DNA of 44,475 bases from Sporosarcina cascadiensis (GTDB taxonomy: Bacteria; Bacillota; Bacilli; Bacillales_A; Planococcaceae). The DNA lies in assembly GCF_009650995.1 (NCBI RefSeq), contig NZ_WHVV01000022.1:1-44475 (forward strand), in the 5' to 3' direction. Below, one piece after another: positions 33,885 through 41,386 of the stretch. The translations under genes were made by a program, and so were the position numbers. The notes under the pieces are model-generated. The model did not search any database, was not told the DNA's origin, and was given only the letters and a program-made list of their open reading frames with translations. How positions within the stretch are numbered: the first letter of the stretch is position 1; every line of letters starts with the position of its first letter.

Positions 33885-34409
33885 ATGAAAAAGAAATTGC
33901 TCGCTGGACTGGCGGCGCTGACTTTGGCGCTGGCGGCATGCGGAAACGGTGCCACGGAGAAACCGGCAGAAACGGATCATTCAGACGTACAGGCGAAGGC
34001 AGAAGCTGGCCATACGGAGCATTTGCCGAACGGCGATTTGCAGGAAGTCACTGCATCAGCTGACGTCTTGCCGTCGTTTTTGGATGATAAGCCGGAGGAT
34101 ATGCGTCTGATTTATCAAGTGGCCGGGAAAGCTACGGAAGTTCTAGAGTATATGCCGTGCTATTGCGGCTGCGGAGAAAGTGCAGGCCATAAAAGCAATA
34201 TGAACTGCTTCCTCGATGAAGTGCGCGAAGACGGTTCAGTTGTCTGGGACGACCACGGCACACGCTGCCAGGTCTGCCTGGAGATTGCTGTGAAATCTGT
34301 GCAGATGAAGCAGGACGGCAAGTCGATGAAAGAAATCCGTGACGCGATTGATACGGAGTACGGCGGTGGTGGGTTTGCGAAGCCGACTGATACGCCGATG
34401 CCGGTTTGA
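33885..34409 (+). CDS. PCYCGC-motif lipoprotein
   Basis: 174 aa. Signal peptide with lipobox LAAC (Cys19), an acidic linker to about residue 60, and a domain with the exact PCYCGC motif (Cys92, Cys94, Cys96) plus Cys108, Cys128 and Cys131 (RCQVC). This is the named domain of unknown function with PCYCGC motif in Bacillales. Six conserved Cys and nearby His101 suggest metal (copper or iron) binding or redox at the outer membrane face; inference. GGAG precedes the ATG, terminator follows. Confidence 0.88.
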   Translation: MKKKLLAGLAALTLALAACGNGATEKPAETDHSDVQAKAEAGHTEHLPNGDLQEVTASADVLPSFLDDKPEDMRLIYQVAGKATEVLEYMPCYCGCGESAGHKSNMNCFLDEVREDGSVVWDDHGTRCQVCLEIAVKSVQMKQDGKSMKEIRDAIDTEYGGGGFAKPTDTPMPV

Positions 34410-34420
34410 TTGGAAAATAA

Positions 34421-34462
34421 AAACTGCAGAACCGCTCTGGTGAGTGGAACTGCAGTTTTTTT
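34421..34462 (+). terminator. Terminator after the PCYCGC gene
   Basis: AAACTGCAG ... CTGCAGTTT with internal pairing (CCGCTC / GAGTGG wobble), then T-run. Confidence 0.92.
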
Positions 34463-34484
34463 ATATGGATGGAAAGGTGCGCAT

Positions 34485-34605
34485 GCTCATTGAACTCCGC
34501 CAAGCGCTCATTGCACTGCGGCCGTTGCTCATTGAGCGGACGGCAATTGATCATTGGACATGCGTATATGCTCATTGACTCCGGTTTCGCGCTCATAGGA
34601 CGTTG
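34485..34605. repeat. Array of six 21-bp degenerate repeats (array 2)
   Basis: GCTCAT (ATGAGC on the minus strand) begins at 34485, 34506, 34527, 34549 (GATCAT), 34570 and 34591: steps of 21, 21, 22, 21 and 21. The head usually reads GCTCATTG. The rest varies. The last unit contains the queC stop codon. Same head and period as array 1 at 20299-20440. Confidence 0.85.
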
Positions 34606-35249
34606 CGCCGCGCCAAATATTCTTCCAGCCCCTGTCTCCTCAACTTACAAGCTGGACAAGTCCCGCAGCCTTCAGCCGGAATGCCGTTATAGCATGTGAG
34701 TGTGCGCTGCCGAATGAAATCAAACGCGCCGAGCCGATCGGATAATTCCCAGACGCCCGCTTTATCCAGCCACATCAATGGCGTGTGGATGACGAATTCT
34801 GCGTTCATTGCCAGATTGAGAGTGACATTCAGTGATTTGACGAACGTGTCCCGGCAGTCCGGATAGCCGCTGAAATCAGTTTCGCTGACACCTGTAATGA
34901 TATGGCGGGCTTCAATCGTCTGCGCATAGACCGCCGCGAATGAAAAGAACAGATGATTGCGCCCGGGCACGAATGTGGACGGCAATTCGCCTGCATCTTC
35001 CGTAATTTCTATATCTTTCCGTGTTAGTGCATTAGCTGATAATTGATTGATCAATGTCATGTCGAGAACTTTGAATGAAACACCGAGTTCCTCCGCAATG
35101 CTTCGCGCACACTCGATTTCTGCATGATGGCGCTGCCCGTAATCAAATGTCACGGCTGCGACTTCCTTAAATTGTTTGATTGACCAAAACAGGCAAGTGG
35201 TGCTGTCCTGGCCGCCGCTGAAAACAACGACTGCTTTTTCTTGTTTCAT
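34593..35249 (-). CDS. queC: 7-cyano-7-deazaguanine (preQ0) synthase
   Basis: 218 aa from the ATG at 35249, after TAGGAGTG; the longer frame runs through the riboswitch. ATP-dependent conversion of 7-carboxy-7-deazaguanine plus ammonia to preQ0 on the queuosine path. Seen: PP-loop [32 protein letters not shown] and the zinc site [19 protein letters not shown]. The stop codon is part of a 21-bp repeat unit. No queD, queE or queF neighbour. Confidence 0.96.
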   Translation of the reverse strand: MKQEKAVVVFSGGQDSTTCLFWSIKQFKEVAAVTFDYGQRHHAEIECARSIAEELGVSFKVLDMTLINQLSANALTRKDIEITEDAGELPSTFVPGRNHLFFSFAAVYAQTIEARHIITGVSETDFSGYPDCRDTFVKSLNVTLNLAMNAEFVIHTPLMWLDKAGVWELSDRLGAFDFIRQRTLTCYNGIPAEGCGTCPACKLRRQGLEEYLARRNVL

Positions 35250-35262
35250 TTGTAATTCACTC

Positions 35263-35298
35263 CTAGTTTTTTTTAGAGGGATTTTTCGAACCTCTTTG
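35263..35298 (-). promoter_or_regulatory. preQ1 class I riboswitch
   Basis: Minus strand AAGAGGTTCGAAAAATCCCTCT then an A-run ending AAACTAGGAG: the family's stem, C-rich loop and A-rich tail. The tail's CTA and the adjoining GGAG Shine-Dalgarno imply translational control of queC by preQ1 through pseudoknot formation. Confidence 0.92.
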
Positions 35299-35408
35299 TT
35301 TCGCAACTATCATACCATAGAAGCAGTAACAATCAGGTTCGTTCGTTTCATTGGAAAGGAAGAGGGGTATGATATAATTTACTTATAATTAAGCGGGAGG
35401 GGATTCGG

Positions 35409-36401
35409 TTGATTCGTTTTGTTCAATTTGAAGATCAATACATATCGCAGATGGCTTCGCTGCTGGCGGCGAGGCATCAGGATGAACGTCAGCGTTTTCC
35501 ATTTTTGCAGGAACGGTTTGAAGAGCAGGAAAAAGCGGAAGAACGTTTGCGTGAAGAGATGGCGAAGCCGTATACCGGCGGCCTTGTGACGCTTCGGGAT
35601 GAGAAGGTCATCGGGTATCTGCTGTATGAATACCGCCAGGATGCGACGCGGGGGCGCATGGTGTATATCGGCTATCCGTCGTTTGTCATTCATGAGGACG
35701 AGCATCCGCGGCTGGCGCGTCTGATGTACACAGAAGCAGGCGCAGAATGGGTCCGAAACGGTTATCTTGAGCATGTGGTGGACGTCCCGGTCGGCAATGA
35801 CGAATTAATTTTCGAGCTTCTCGAGCAGTCGTTTCATTTCGAGCAGCGTTTTGCTGCGCTTTCATTGGAAAGTTACCGAGCACAGCCGGGGGAGAACAGC
35901 CTGGTGGCGATGAAGGAATTGGTTTCTGAGGAGCAGTCGCTGCTGGAGAAAATGGCATCCTGGAACAGCATGCATCAGGCGAAAGCACCGGCATGGAAAC
36001 CGATTACGCAGGAAGCACTCGATCAGGAACGCTCCGTGCTGAAATCATATGAAGGTAAAGAAGGATCGCGCAGCTGGGTGGCGGAGCAGGACGGCGTGCC
36101 AGTCGCGTTTCACCTGTATACACCTGCGGACGACAGACATGCGATGACAACGCCGGGGAATGCGGCGGCGCTCATTCAGGCTGCAACGAATATCGATATG
36201 CGCGGACAGGGTATCGGCAAGTCGATTGCCAATCACAGTTTCACGCAAATGAAAAAGGCGGGCTATGAATACATCATGACGGACTGGTATACGGCAAATC
36301 ATCTGGCTTCTTATTTCTGGCCGAAGCTCGGATTCCGCTGCTATCTGATCCGCATGGCGCGCACGGTCGATGCACGGATCGCCTGGGCGGACGGACAATG
36401 A
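35409..36401 (+). CDS. GNAT-family acetyltransferase, two-domain
   Basis: 330 aa. The C-terminal half (about 190-325) has the acetyl-CoA loop DMRGQGIGKSIANHSF and the late motif YFWPKLGFRCYLIRM. The N-terminal half resembles a degenerate GNAT copy (GGLVTLRDEKVIGYLLYE). Substrate unknown. TTG start with GGGAGGGG upstream. It overlaps the next gene by 4 bases (ATGA), so both form an operon. Confidence 0.85.
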   Translation: MIRFVQFEDQYISQMASLLAARHQDERQRFPFLQERFEEQEKAEERLREEMAKPYTGGLVTLRDEKVIGYLLYEYRQDATRGRMVYIGYPSFVIHEDEHPRLARLMYTEAGAEWVRNGYLEHVVDVPVGNDELIFELLEQSFHFEQRFAALSLESYRAQPGENSLVAMKELVSEEQSLLEKMASWNSMHQAKAPAWKPITQEALDQERSVLKSYEGKEGSRSWVAEQDGVPVAFHLYTPADDRHAMTTPGNAAALIQAATNIDMRGQGIGKSIANHSFTQMKKAGYEYIMTDWYTANHLASYFWPKLGFRCYLIRMARTVDARIAWADGQ

Positions 36402-37072
36402 GCGGCGTAAAGTTCGTCTCTTCCTGGAGCGGCGGAAAAGACTCTGCGCTGGCATTTCACCGCGCAGTAAAAGACGGCGGGACACCCGCGATGCTGTGGA
36501 CGATGTTCGAGAAAGACCAGAGCCATTCCAAGTCGCATGCACTGCCACTGGAAATTGTGCAGGCTCAGGCAAAGCAGATCGGTATCCCGCTGATGATCCG
36601 CAAAGCAGACTGGGCGGGTTATGAGACGCAATTCATTGATGCCATGCGTGTCTGCAAAGCTCACGGAATTCCACAGGCCGTTTTTGGAGACATCGATTTG
36701 GAGGATCATCTGCTGTGGGTGCAGTCCATGTGCGCAAAGGTCTGCATGGAAGCGTTGCATCCACTGTGGGAAGAACCGAGGCGCAAACTGCTGGAGGAAT
36801 TCATTGCGGAAGGATTTGAAGCATATATCGTGGTCGTCAATACGAAAATGATGCCCGCTGAATTTATTGGCAGGCGCTTTACGATCGGGCTGATGGAAGA
36901 ACTTGAGGCGCTCGGCATTGATAGCTGCGGCGAATCGGGGGAATTCCACACGGTAGTGGTCGACGGGCCGATTTTCAAAGAACGAATTCCTTTTGTGATG
37001 AATGAAACGCTTGAAAAGGACGGGTATATATTTTTAAAATGTGAATTGGAAAAAAACACAGCCGCAGGGTAA
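36398..37072 (+). CDS. Dph6-like ATP-PPase (DUF71)
   Basis: 224 aa. PP-loop SSWSGGKDSALAFH at the N-terminus and the family hallmark CGESGEFHTVVVDGP near residue 190 (E-G-G-E-Y-H-T in eukaryotic Dph6). Eukaryotic and archaeal members amidate diphthine on EF2; bacteria have no diphthamide, so the bacterial substrate is open (a cobalamin-related role has been proposed for some). Coupled to the GNAT gene by an ATGA overlap. Its 3' end forms part of a terminator stem. Confidence 0.88.
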   Translation: MSGVKFVSSWSGGKDSALAFHRAVKDGGTPAMLWTMFEKDQSHSKSHALPLEIVQAQAKQIGIPLMIRKADWAGYETQFIDAMRVCKAHGIPQAVFGDIDLEDHLLWVQSMCAKVCMEALHPLWEEPRRKLLEEFIAEGFEAYIVVVNTKMMPAEFIGRRFTIGLMEELEALGIDSCGESGEFHTVVVDGPIFKERIPFVMNETLEKDGYIFLKCELEKNTAAG

Positions 37073-37090
37073 TTGAGGCTGTGTTTTTTT
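37054..37090. terminator. Bidirectional terminator between dph6-like gene and nat
   Basis: AACACAGCC ... GGCTGTGTT flanked by A-run and T-run, so it works in both directions for the convergent genes. Confidence 0.92.
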
Positions 37091-37856
37091 ATGTTTCCAG
37101 CTTTTTAGCATCCTCATAAACAGCAGGTGCCGCGTGAAGCCGTATATGCTCCAGCATCTCCGCAGATCCGGCGAAACGGACTGTCTTTGCCCGTCCGTCC
37201 GACCATTTGCGCCTAAAGCGTTTTTCATTGATCGAATAAGTGCCGTCTTCCAGCGTTTTCGCGACTAACAGTGTTTTGTTGAATGGCGACGCAGAATGGG
37301 TATGAATTAACTTTTTGATGCGGTTCAGGTCTTCCCAGCCGACCACGTCAGGTTCGAATGCATAGCGCAATGCCCATCCGTTTTTCGTCCGATGTTCGCA
37401 GACGATGGAGCCGCGTTCAGTTGTTTCGGTACGCAGCCGGTAGCTTCCTGACGGAGAACTGACCGTTTCGCCGTCTAATGCAATCGGCGCCATCGGCAGA
37501 TTGTTGCCCGAACCGCTGTCGAGCAGGTAGAGAGTCCTTCCGTATTCGAATAAATTCACTGTATGGGTCCGGTCCAAAATCCAGCCATTCTCGTCGGCCA
37601 CTGTAGCTGCAGCAAATGAAACGTCAAATCCTAATTCTTTCAAGACGATCTGCAGCAGGCCGTTCAGTTCATAGCACACTCCGCCGCGGCCCCGTTTCAC
37701 CATTTTATCCAGTAAAAAGGCTTCGGTGACCGATTCTTCATTCTTCAGTAAGACATCCAAGTTCTCAAACTCGAAAAGCTTAGCGAACAGTGTCTGTACC
37801 TGGCTGATTTGGTCAAGGGGAGAGCCCGTCAGCTCCAGCTGATCAATAATTCGCAT
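37089..37856 (-). CDS. nat: Arylamine N-acetyltransferase
   Basis: 255 aa, typical length. Transfers acetyl from acetyl-CoA to arylamines or hydrazines. Catalytic triad visible: Cys61 in RGRGGVCYELN, His98 in DRTHTVNLF and Asp113 in YLLDSGSG. GGAAGGA precedes the ATG. Convergent with the Dph6-like gene and apparently monocistronic. Confidence 0.94.
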   Translation of the reverse strand: MRIIDQLELTGSPLDQISQVQTLFAKLFEFENLDVLLKNEESVTEAFLLDKMVKRGRGGVCYELNGLLQIVLKELGFDVSFAAATVADENGWILDRTHTVNLFEYGRTLYLLDSGSGNNLPMAPIALDGETVSSPSGSYRLRTETTERGSIVCEHRTKNGWALRYAFEPDVVGWEDLNRIKKLIHTHSASPFNKTLLVAKTLEDGTYSINEKRFRRKWSDGRAKTVRFAGSAEMLEHIRLHAAPAVYEDAKKLET

Positions 37857-37955
37857 GAAAGATCCTTCCTTTCCGGCAGTATGATTACTTCTTATCTTAG
37901 CATTCCGAGCCGAAGTGTTCTAGCCGGCGCGAAGGCGCAGGGCAATATGCACTCC

Positions 37956-39161
37956 TTACAGTGACTCAATTATCTTTTCAGTAATTACTGCTTTTTCCCC
38001 ATCCCTCTTCAGTGCTGTTACACCCGCCGCCAAACCAAATGCCAGTACAGTAATTATCAGCAAAGGCCGTATGCTTTCCGTTAAAATCCCACTGCCCCCG
38101 CCAAAAATAATGGCAAAGTAACCGTCTGCACCGTACGTAGCCGGCAAAAAAGCCGCTGCTTCTTGATAACTGTTCGATAATAACTCACGTGAAACTAAGA
38201 CTCCTGATGTGACGAGCTGCAGGGACAGAGCAAGAATATTGAAGACCATCCCCAAATTACCGAATAAAAAGACGAAAACTTGCGCGAAGGTCAAGAAGGC
38301 GAGGAAGAGGACGCTTTGAAACAGATAAATCATAGCAAATGATTCTTGGCTGTTGATGCCAAATAGTTTCATCAGGCTGATTGTCAATAGAGGAAGCAAG
38401 AATGCCACCGCCAGATTGATGATCTGCCTGCTCCAAAATAAACTCCACTTCGGGTGCAAAGATCGAATGGATGTGGCAGCTTCATTAATTTGCATGATCA
38501 TGACCATTGCTCCGACAAATGAGCTGATGATGACCATCAAAGGTACAAGGTTCGCGGAGAATTCTTCTACGTTGTTCGTTTTATGAACTACCGTTTCTGC
38601 AGGTTCCGAATCAAGCGAACCGATTGCGGAGACTGTTTCATTTCCAATCAAGTGTGCAATGGGCGGGTCAAGCGGCATTTGTGCAATGGCCTGCGTGATT
38701 CCTGATGACATGGCTGTCTTCTGTATAGAAAAAAATTGTTGATTCAGTTCCCGGCTCACTTCCTGCGCAGTTTGCAGCATCATAGTTTTCGTGGCGGATG
38801 CGGTTGCCTGATTAATCCAGTAGTCTATGGAAGGCGTTTTGCCTGCTTGGAGAGAAGTAGAAAAGTCGGCGGGAATTTGAATAATCATATGGACGGCACG
38901 CTCATTTAATTCCCCGGCAGCTTGTTCGAGATCGGAATATTCTTTTATTCGGAAAGGAACGGCCTGTTTAAGCTGTTCCGCAAATTGCATATCCTTGTTA
39001 GCATCTTCATTTACCAACCCAATGGACAAGTTCCCCGCACGCTTTTCTACGTCATGATAAGCCGTCAGCCAAACGGAGAAGAATATTACTTGAAACAGAA
39101 TGGCAGCAGCGATTCCTATATAGGTTCCCTTTACTTGAAAAAGTCCTTTTAAAGTCTTCAT
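37956..39161 (-). CDS. YhgE/Pip- or ABC-2-type membrane export protein
   Basis: 401 aa from the ATG at 39161 (AAGGAGG upstream); the frame extends 13 codons further but has no site. One N-terminal helix, a long external domain (about 40-210) with DANKDMQFAEQLK, and five to six C-terminal helices. Pattern fits ABC-2/YhgE-Pip permeases that work without a linked ATPase gene. Same operon as the upstream TetR gene, with a palindromic operator between them; probably a regulated efflux protein. Confidence 0.85.
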   Translation of the reverse strand: MKTLKGLFQVKGTYIGIAAAILFQVIFFSVWLTAYHDVEKRAGNLSIGLVNEDANKDMQFAEQLKQAVPFRIKEYSDLEQAAGELNERAVHMIIQIPADFSTSLQAGKTPSIDYWINQATASATKTMMLQTAQEVSRELNQQFFSIQKTAMSSGITQAIAQMPLDPPIAHLIGNETVSAIGSLDSEPAETVVHKTNNVEEFSANLVPLMVIISSFVGAMVMIMQINEAATSIRSLHPKWSLFWSRQIINLAVAFLLPLLTISLMKLFGINSQESFAMIYLFQSVLFLAFLTFAQVFVFLFGNLGMVFNILALSLQLVTSGVLVSRELLSNSYQEAAAFLPATYGADGYFAIIFGGGSGILTESIRPLLIITVLAFGLAAGVTALKRDGEKAVITEKIIESL

Positions 39162-39182
39162 AATTAAATCCTCCTTTTGAAT

Positions 39183-39194
39183 GTAAGTACTTAC
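39183..39194. promoter_or_regulatory. Palindrome between TetR and exporter genes
   Basis: GTAAGTACTTAC is a perfect palindrome inside ATGTAAGTACTTACTTGCAT (39181-39200). It shares the GTAAG/CTTAC half site with the operator at 39815-39838 and lies just before the exporter's Shine-Dalgarno. Confidence 0.6.
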
Positions 39195-39217
39195 TTGCAT
39201 ATATAATAAAATTTTTT

Positions 39218-39799
39218 CTAGGGAGTTAAGCCCCTAGAAAAAATGGAGACGCTGGTTTGCAGTAAGCTCTGAATATCTAAGCTTGTCACAGTTTTCCCTA
39301 ATCGTATATGGGAAATAAAATGACCGAAGTTTAATGCAATGAAGGAAAGAGCAATTTCCTCTTCATTCAAATCGATAGTTTTCCCTCTGTTCTTCATCTC
39401 GGCGAAATACGAAATCAGCTGTTCTTTAAGGGCACGGGGAACACTGCCGAGCTCTTCATCAAATTCAGGAAATGCGCCCGCTTCTTTAAACGCGATTAAG
39501 ACGAGATCTTTGATCGGCAGCATGGTTTGAAAATACTTTTTTGAGAAATGAAGTAAATCTTTCTCCAATTCATACTGAACGTCGAACTGAATGACGTTTT
39601 CAAAGACTGGTCCATAAGAGAATTTGTCAATAATAGCTCTTAAAATACCCCGTTTGCTCCCGAAATGACGAAATACGGTGACTTCATTGACCTCAGCAAG
39701 CTGGGCAATCGAACGTGTGGTGGCAGCGGCATAGCCTTTTTCGCTGATTAATTGAACCGCAGCGTCCAAAATACGTTCAGATGTATTGCGCGTGGGCAA
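39218..39799 (-). CDS. TetR-family regulator
   Basis: 193 aa from the TTG at 39799 (AGGAGATG eight bases before). Helix-turn-helix over residues 10-55: RILDAAVQLISEKGYAAATTRSIAQLAEVNEVTVFRHFGSK. The rest is an all-helical ligand domain. It is upstream of the YhgE/Pip-like gene and is expected to repress it and itself from the paired palindromes until a substrate binds. Confidence 0.9.
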   Translation of the reverse strand: MPTRNTSERILDAAVQLISEKGYAAATTRSIAQLAEVNEVTVFRHFGSKRGILRAIIDKFSYGPVFENVIQFDVQYELEKDLLHFSKKYFQTMLPIKDLVLIAFKEAGAFPEFDEELGSVPRALKEQLISYFAEMKNRGKTIDLNEEEIALSFIALNFGHFISHIRLGKTVTSLDIQSLLQTSVSIFSRGLTP

Positions 39800-39814
39800 A
39801 AAATCATCTCCTAT

Positions 39815-39838
39815 GTATGTAAGTGATTGCTTACATAC
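39815..39838. promoter_or_regulatory. Putative TetR operator
   Basis: Perfect inverted repeat GTATGTAAG-N6-CTTACATAC directly upstream of the regulator's Shine-Dalgarno. Length and symmetry suit a TetR dimer and imply autoregulation. Confidence 0.72.
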
Positions 39839-39986
39839 TATCATAGGCGAATGAGGATGGCAAGACAGCTTTTCTCATTTCTAAAATGGTTTTGCTATTA
39901 TGCGCAAAAATTCTGAACTCTCCCATTGACCTATTTACGTACATTCCAGATATTGCTAGAATGATAGGAGAGTGAGGAGGAATTAT

Positions 39987-41228
39987 ATGAAGAAACTTTT
40001 GCAAATTGCGGCCTGGACAGGACTTTTACTGCTGCTGTCATTTACCGCGGGAGCACCGGGTCAGGTGTCCGCGAAAGAGTTCAAAGACGTGCCGAAATCC
40101 CATCCGAACTATGAGGCCATTCAGTCTATGCAAAAAGCAGGCTACATCAACGGTTATCCAGATGGATCGTTCCGCCCGAATGAAAAGATTAGCCGCAAGC
40201 ACGTGGCTAAACTATTGAATGAAACCTTGAAACTGAGAGAGCCTTCTGCCGCAAAAGCATTTTATTCGGATGTTCCGAAAAGCCATCCGTATTACACACC
40301 GATCATGAAGTTATCACAGGCGGGTATTGTCAGTGGATCGAATGGTAAGTTCAATCCGGACGCGCCGATTACAAGAATTCAGATGGCGAAAGTGCTGGAT
40401 TTAGCGTTTGACTTTAATATGACGGCACAGCATGCATTCGAAGATGTATACAGCAGCCATTGGGGGTATACACATGCGAATGCGCTCTATTCAAGCGGTG
40501 TAGCAAAAGGGGACGAGGGGAAGTTTCTACCTAATACCGCTGTCACACGTGCACATTATGCAGAGTTCTTAAATCGTTCAATTAAGGCGGTTCAGGAACG
40601 TCCAGACACAAAGGCTGTAACGAAGGAAAAAGCATGGGATTTGTCCAACCGTCTTCCGCATCTTACGGAAATGACGTTAATCGAAGGCAAGCGCAATAAG
40701 CAGTCGTTCAATACGATCCGTCCGAAATTACTTGCCTATGCAACGAAGGAATTCACAGACGGTCTGCTGAAAGACGATTATCCAAACGTCTGTACAGAGT
40801 GTGATTCATTCTTGTTCCCGACACTTCGGTTCGAGCCGAAAATTCGATTTGATTTCAAGCAGCCTGCACCTGAAACATTGCATGTCCAGACAATAGAGCT
40901 GTGGGACGGTCTGGCGCATGGCGGATTTGTCGACTATAAATTTAAAAAAGAGTCAGGCAAGTGGAAGCTGGACGGCTATACGTATAAAATGGCCGGCTCA
41001 AAGAATTTTCAATTAACAGCCGATGAAGCCAAAAAGCTTTTGATAGAATCTTATATGAGCAACGGTGCCCGTTATGTCAATGTCAATTATGTATCTCAGA
41101 GATCCGATAAAGATACCGATTATTTCACGAAAAAGCCGTTTACTTACACTGTCTATAAGTTCGCTGTAGAGACGGACAAAGGCCGGGAAAATGTGGAGGT
41201 TCATTCATCTAATGGGAGGTATGACTGA
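39987..41228 (+). CDS. S-layer-homology (SLH) domain surface protein
   Basis: 413 aa from the ATG at 39987, after GAGGAGG. Signal peptide (about 1-30, ending VSAKE). Three SLH domains follow: KDVPKSHPNYEAIQSMQKAGYINGYPDGSFRPN, SDVPKSHPYYTPIMKLSQAGIVSGSNGKFNPD and EDVYSSHWGYTHANALYSSGVAKGDEGKFLPN, at about 30-75, 90-135 and 150-195, each shown only in part here. They bind pyruvylated cell-wall polymer. The C-terminal ~200 residues have no motif I recognise; CTEC near residue 265 is the only Cys pair. Single gene with terminator. Confidence 0.93.
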   Translation: MKKLLQIAAWTGLLLLLSFTAGAPGQVSAKEFKDVPKSHPNYEAIQSMQKAGYINGYPDGSFRPNEKISRKHVAKLLNETLKLREPSAAKAFYSDVPKSHPYYTPIMKLSQAGIVSGSNGKFNPDAPITRIQMAKVLDLAFDFNMTAQHAFEDVYSSHWGYTHANALYSSGVAKGDEGKFLPNTAVTRAHYAEFLNRSIKAVQERPDTKAVTKEKAWDLSNRLPHLTEMTLIEGKRNKQSFNTIRPKLLAYATKEFTDGLLKDDYPNVCTECDSFLFPTLRFEPKIRFDFKQPAPETLHVQTIELWDGLAHGGFVDYKFKKESGKWKLDGYTYKMAGSKNFQLTADEAKKLLIESYMSNGARYVNVNYVSQRSDKDTDYFTKKPFTYTVYKFAVETDKGRENVEVHSSNGRYD

Positions 41229-41241
41229 GCGGAGATGAACT

Positions 41242-41272
41242 GGCGGGCTGTTTACTCACAGCCTGCCTTTTT
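41242..41272 (+). terminator. Terminator after the SLH gene
   Basis: GGCGGGCTGT ... ACAGCCTGCC stem then five T. A second hairpin CTTTTTGGG-TAAA-CCCAAAAAG follows at once. Confidence 0.85.
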
Positions 41273-41337
41273 GGGTAAACCCAAAAAGTACTTCGCGGCC
41301 AATTGCCGGAAGTACTGCAATGATTTTTAGTCTGGAA

Positions 41338-41368
41338 CAAAACCTGGAGGCTGAAGCCCTCAGGTTTC
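41338..41368 (-). terminator. Terminator after the catalase gene
   Basis: Minus strand AAACCTGAGGGCTTCAGC-CTCCAGGTTT pairing, then TTGTT. It lies 19 bases beyond the catalase stop. Confidence 0.75.
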
Positions 41369-41386
41369 GTTAGTCAGTTACTCACA

